Source of the DNA: an uncultured bacterium
Lineage (GTDB): Bacteria > Cyanobacteriota > Vampirovibrionia > Gastranaerophilales > Gastranaerophilaceae
Assembly (NCBI GenBank): GCA_948964545.1
Contig: CAREDV010000001.1
Coordinates: 248,001 to 312,000, forward strand
Reading direction: 5' to 3'
DNA length: 64,000 nt
Positions 61,694-64,000 of this stretch are shown in pieces (positions within the stretch are counted from its first letter, which is position 1; every line of letters begins with the position of its first letter). The notes under the pieces were generated by a model. The model ran no database searches and was not told the DNA's origin. It worked only from the letters and a program-made list of their open reading frames with translations. A program made the translations under genes and the position numbers.

Positions 61694-63160
61694 TTAAATA
61701 TTTTGCTTAGTGTAATTCCCTATTAGTTGTTTTAAATAATACTTTTTGTACTTTAGTCTTTTATCTTTAGATATACCTAAATTTTCAAAAATATTATCTA
61801 TTAGTATCAATTCAAGTATTTTATAAACTTCATACGCTTTAAAAAATGATAATATTCGTCTTTTTTCTTCTATATGAGCTGCATATGCCCTGAACTCACA
61901 TAATTTTTTGCCCATCAATTTCCAATTACGTTGTTTATTATTCTGAACTTTAATCATGGACAGATTATCTCTAAAGGCACTTAATATAGCTTGTTTAAGA
62001 TTACTATCCAAATCCTGTATATAATCAAGTAGGACTTTTTCATATTTCAACTTGCCATATTTTTTAGAAGCTCCAATAGCACCAATATAGTCAATATATC
62101 TTGTTATATGAAAAATTGTGAGCGGATTACTTGAATTGTTTTCCGAAAGCACATAAAAAAAGTAAGTAAGCCAATCTTTATTCTTATGTTTAAAAAGGTT
62201 ATTTAATATAATATTCCATTCTTCTTTTGAAAAAGTTTTGCATTGAAATGCACTTTGCTGACAACTATAATTACTTTTTTTATTTGACTTTGAGCTATTA
62301 CATAAATAATGAAATTTGGTACCTGAGGAACTTTTATCATTTGTATTGACTTCTAATTGTACCATATCTATGTTAGTTGAAAAGTCGTGAGTTAAAATAT
62401 TTATCAACATATTAAATTTCCAAATAATATTAGAAATAGACTTCGCATTAGGAACGTTTTCAACAGAGATATACCATCTATGAGTTTCATCTCTTTTCTT
62501 AAAAAGTTTTTTCTCATAAGGTTCGACTAAATCTTTTAATTTCTTATTTAGTTCTGTTATCTCCTCTTGTTTAAGACAATCTTTACCACATGATACAAAT
62601 AAATTTGAAAATAAATCATCAGTATTTATAAGTTCTCCAGATATATTTTCACTAAAACTTATTTTTAAATTATTTTTTAATACAACTTCTATTTCGTGTT
62701 CATTTGATACTGTAACTAAAGACTTAAAGCCTTGAGGATAACAAAATTCATTCCAATTATTGAAAAATAAATTAATTTTAAATCTTTTATCATTTTCAAA
62801 GTCGAATATGTAGTTATCTGAAAAGAGAGCATAATCAAATATAAATTTTAAGCAACCGGTTCCGAAAATAGGTGTTTGCATGCAAATACAATTAGCCAGT
62901 GTTACATTATAACGTTTATTATTTTCATCATAAACTACACCTGTTATTTCATTTAATTCTTGTGGTTCAGATTCTGTTTCATTGGACATTTCATCAATGG
63001 ATGGAATCTTGTACTTTAATCCGATAGCCGGAGCATCATATAGTGTTAATTCAAAGGTCTTACCTTTTTCATAAACCAATTTCCCCGAATACTCCTTTGA
63101 AAATAAATTGAAGCTTCCTATGTAAGTTTTATTATCTAAAAAATTAATTTCTTTTGCCAT
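61694..63160 (-). CDS. ApeA-like HEPN anti-phage protein
   Basis: A 488-aa protein. The N-terminal domain (YIGSFNLFSKEYSGKLVYEK, ITGVVYDENNKRYNVTLANC) is of the ApeA N-terminal type. The C-terminal HEPN domain carries R424-AYAA-H429 in LCEFRAYAAHIEEKRR. ApeA was described as a single-gene HEPN anti-phage system (family knowledge). It is the first gene of the minus-strand run, directly upstream of the broken HEPN gene. Confidence 0.78.
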   Translation of the reverse strand: MAKEINFLDNKTYIGSFNLFSKEYSGKLVYEKGKTFELTLYDAPAIGLKYKIPSIDEMSNETESEPQELNEITGVVYDENNKRYNVTLANCICMQTPIFGTGCLKFIFDYALFSDNYIFDFENDKRFKINLFFNNWNEFCYPQGFKSLVTVSNEHEIEVVLKNNLKISFSENISGELINTDDLFSNLFVSCGKDCLKQEEITELNKKLKDLVEPYEKKLFKKRDETHRWYISVENVPNAKSISNIIWKFNMLINILTHDFSTNIDMVQLEVNTNDKSSSGTKFHYLCNSSKSNKKSNYSCQQSAFQCKTFSKEEWNIILNNLFKHKNKDWLTYFFYVLSENNSSNPLTIFHITRYIDYIGAIGASKKYGKLKYEKVLLDYIQDLDSNLKQAILSAFRDNLSMIKVQNNKQRNWKLMGKKLCEFRAYAAHIEEKRRILSFFKAYEVYKILELILIDNIFENLGISKDKRLKYKKYYLKQLIGNYTKQNI

Positions 63161-63325
63161 TTAAGTCTATTCTTAAGTTATAAGTTTGTATTTATACTAA
63201 CATGAATAATTATGTTAGTAACTGGCGGTCAATTTTTATGCTATCATATTAAGTGAAGATATGAGATAACATATCTTTCGGGTGTAATTGGAGTTGATGT
63301 GTTCATAGTAACTCTGAACTAAAAG

Positions 63326-63353
63326 TTCGAACCTGTGAGCGTCAGCCCCGCCA
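63326..63353 (+). other. tRNA-3'-end-like remnant at the right edge of the island
   Basis: TTCGAACC (T-loop-like) is followed, after extra bases, by CCCCGCCA and ATTTT. The left tRNA-Asp ends TTCGAGCC...TTCCCGCCATTTA. The shared blocks (AGTTCGA, CCCGCCATTT) and the following terminator mimic a tRNA end, but the spacing is five bases too long for a T-arm. Likely an old att site; not a working tRNA. Confidence 0.5.
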
Positions 63354-63357
63354 TTTT

Positions 63358-63382
63358 AAGAGGGTTTTAAGCCCTCTTTTTT
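63358..63382 (+). terminator. terminator behind the tRNA-like remnant
   Basis: AAGAGGG/CCCTCTT stem with a seven-base loop and a T run; similar in form to the terminator behind tRNA-Asp at the left edge. Confidence 0.7.
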
Positions 63383-63386
63383 AATG

Positions 63387-64000
63387 TTATATTTTAGTTT
63401 TGCACCAATATATAAGTTTTTCATATAAATTTTCAGAATCTTGCATATTAGTATTAATACAAACAGCTAAAATTTCTTTATCTAAACCTTCTAACTTATT
63501 AAACAAATCTCTTTTAGTCGAAATATATACCTGATTTTTTACAAAATAATCTGCCTGTAAAATAAAAAAAGTCATTTTATATAGTCCTTGCAAATCTTCT
63601 ATATAATTATTTGAATGCACAAAACTGTGAACAGTCGCGTGATAAAGATTCTCACAATTTGTTTTAATTGATTTTTTAATATCTTCCTTTGACGGAACTT
63701 GAATAATATCATTCAGCTTACCAAGCAAAGGTTTTGTATCATAATAAAACTGAAACAAATCCGATTTTGACCAATTTTGCAACTCTTGTTTACCTGAAAT
63801 AAAACCGCAAGCTTTTTCTTTAAACGGCATTCCATCAATTATTGAACGATATGTTTTTAAATTTTCGAAATTAAGTTCGTCAATAATAACAACCAAATCA
63901 ATATCGCTTTTGGATGTAGCTTCTCCTCTGTTATAACTTCCTTGTAAACCGACAAAAAGCAAACATGAAGCAAATTCACCTTTTAATTTTTCAACAATTT
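63387..64000 (-). CDS. nucleotidyltransferase-domain protein (5' partial)
   Basis: The frame continues past the window end (about 204 codons visible). The N-terminus has the polymerase-beta-type nucleotidyltransferase motif GLQGSYNRGEATSKSDIDLV (GSx10DxD pattern). The C-terminal half is a helical domain of about 110 residues, possibly a fused HEPN/substrate-binding part, which recalls MNT-like antitoxins and aminoglycoside-type transferases. A TTG at 63962 is not necessarily the start. Confidence 0.75.
   Translation of the reverse strand, partial: IVEKLKGEFASCLLFVGLQGSYNRGEATSKSDIDLVVIIDELNFENLKTYRSIIDGMPFKEKACGFISGKQELQNWSKSDLFQFYYDTKPLLGKLNDIIQVPSKEDIKKSIKTNCENLYHATVHSFVHSNNYIEDLQGLYKMTFFILQADYFVKNQVYISTKRDLFNKLEGLDKEILAVCINTNMQDSENLYEKLIYWCKTKI

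Noticed and set aside
63240..63353. A functional tRNA gene at the right edge
   Set aside because: No matching 5' acceptor stem upstream and the T-loop lies five bases too far from the CCA end.
1..64000. CRISPR arrays
   Set aside because: I saw no regularly spaced direct repeats of 23-40 bases anywhere in the window.

Overview
The window is AT-rich chromosomal DNA from a bacterium that I take, with moderate confidence, to be a gut member of Candidatus Melainabacteria/Vampirovibrionia (Gastranaerophilales type). This is an inference from family content: prepilin-like proteins with an FTLAEVLITLG signature, a DUF2993 protein behind truB, a Ycf46-like AAA+ ATPase, and GH57 and very large GH13-like enzymes in an otherwise low-GC genome. 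No rRNA or taxonomic marker search was possible.

Positions 1-31500 are ordinary chromosome. They carry TPR proteins, DAHP synthase, YchF, two prepilin-like genes, a giant GH13-like protein, AhcY, a glycosyltransferase and a DUF475 membrane protein. A translation cluster follows (prfA-ylxR-infB-small ORF-rbfA-truB) with two envelope proteins and a HicB-like protein behind it. Then come a regulator with four GntR winged helices, panC, an L10 leader with rplJ-rplL, a helicase/nuclease pair with an AddB-like part, rpsT and a GH57 enzyme, ending at tRNA-Asp(GTC). Both prepilin genes have a ten-base G/C homopolymer between the start codon and the prepilin motif. In this assembly one is out of frame and the other in frame, which suggests phase variation by slipped-strand mispairing. 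Three genes have a -10 box exactly 6 nt before the ATG, which suggests leaderless mRNAs.

Positions 31500-63380 are a lower-GC accessory island. It begins directly behind tRNA-Asp and ends at a tRNA-3'-end-like remnant followed by another terminator hairpin. It is a mosaic. (a) A Mu/TniA-like transposase with its MuB-like ATPase and two small accessory genes. (b) A cargo of defence-like genes: a HEPN protein with a membrane partner, a Fic protein under phased operator repeats, and a tightly overlapping operon of N6-adenine methyltransferase, double-GHKL ATPase/histidine kinase, receiver protein and HNH nuclease. (c) A large serine recombinase. (d) A plasmid- or phage-like replication module with an iteron-like region, RHH proteins, a Rep-like protein, an Abi-family HEPN protein and a minimal tyrosine recombinase. 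(e) A Ycf46-like AAA+/TPR/Mrr-like operon. (f) An AbiTii protein that looks split into two convergent genes. (g) A resolvase and a phage-like regulatory pair. (h) A minus-strand run of ApeA, a second LA2681-type HEPN gene broken by one in-frame TAA, DUF4238, DUF5677 and a methyltransferase-like gene.

The strongest candidate for an undescribed system is 38689-43916. It has the layout of a restriction-modification operon, but a complete phosphorelay (kinase H524, receiver D56) lies between the methyltransferase and the HNH nuclease, so nuclease activity may be gated by phosphotransfer. The split AbiTii gene, the homopolymer-switched prepilins and the four-headed GntR regulator are further items worth checking.
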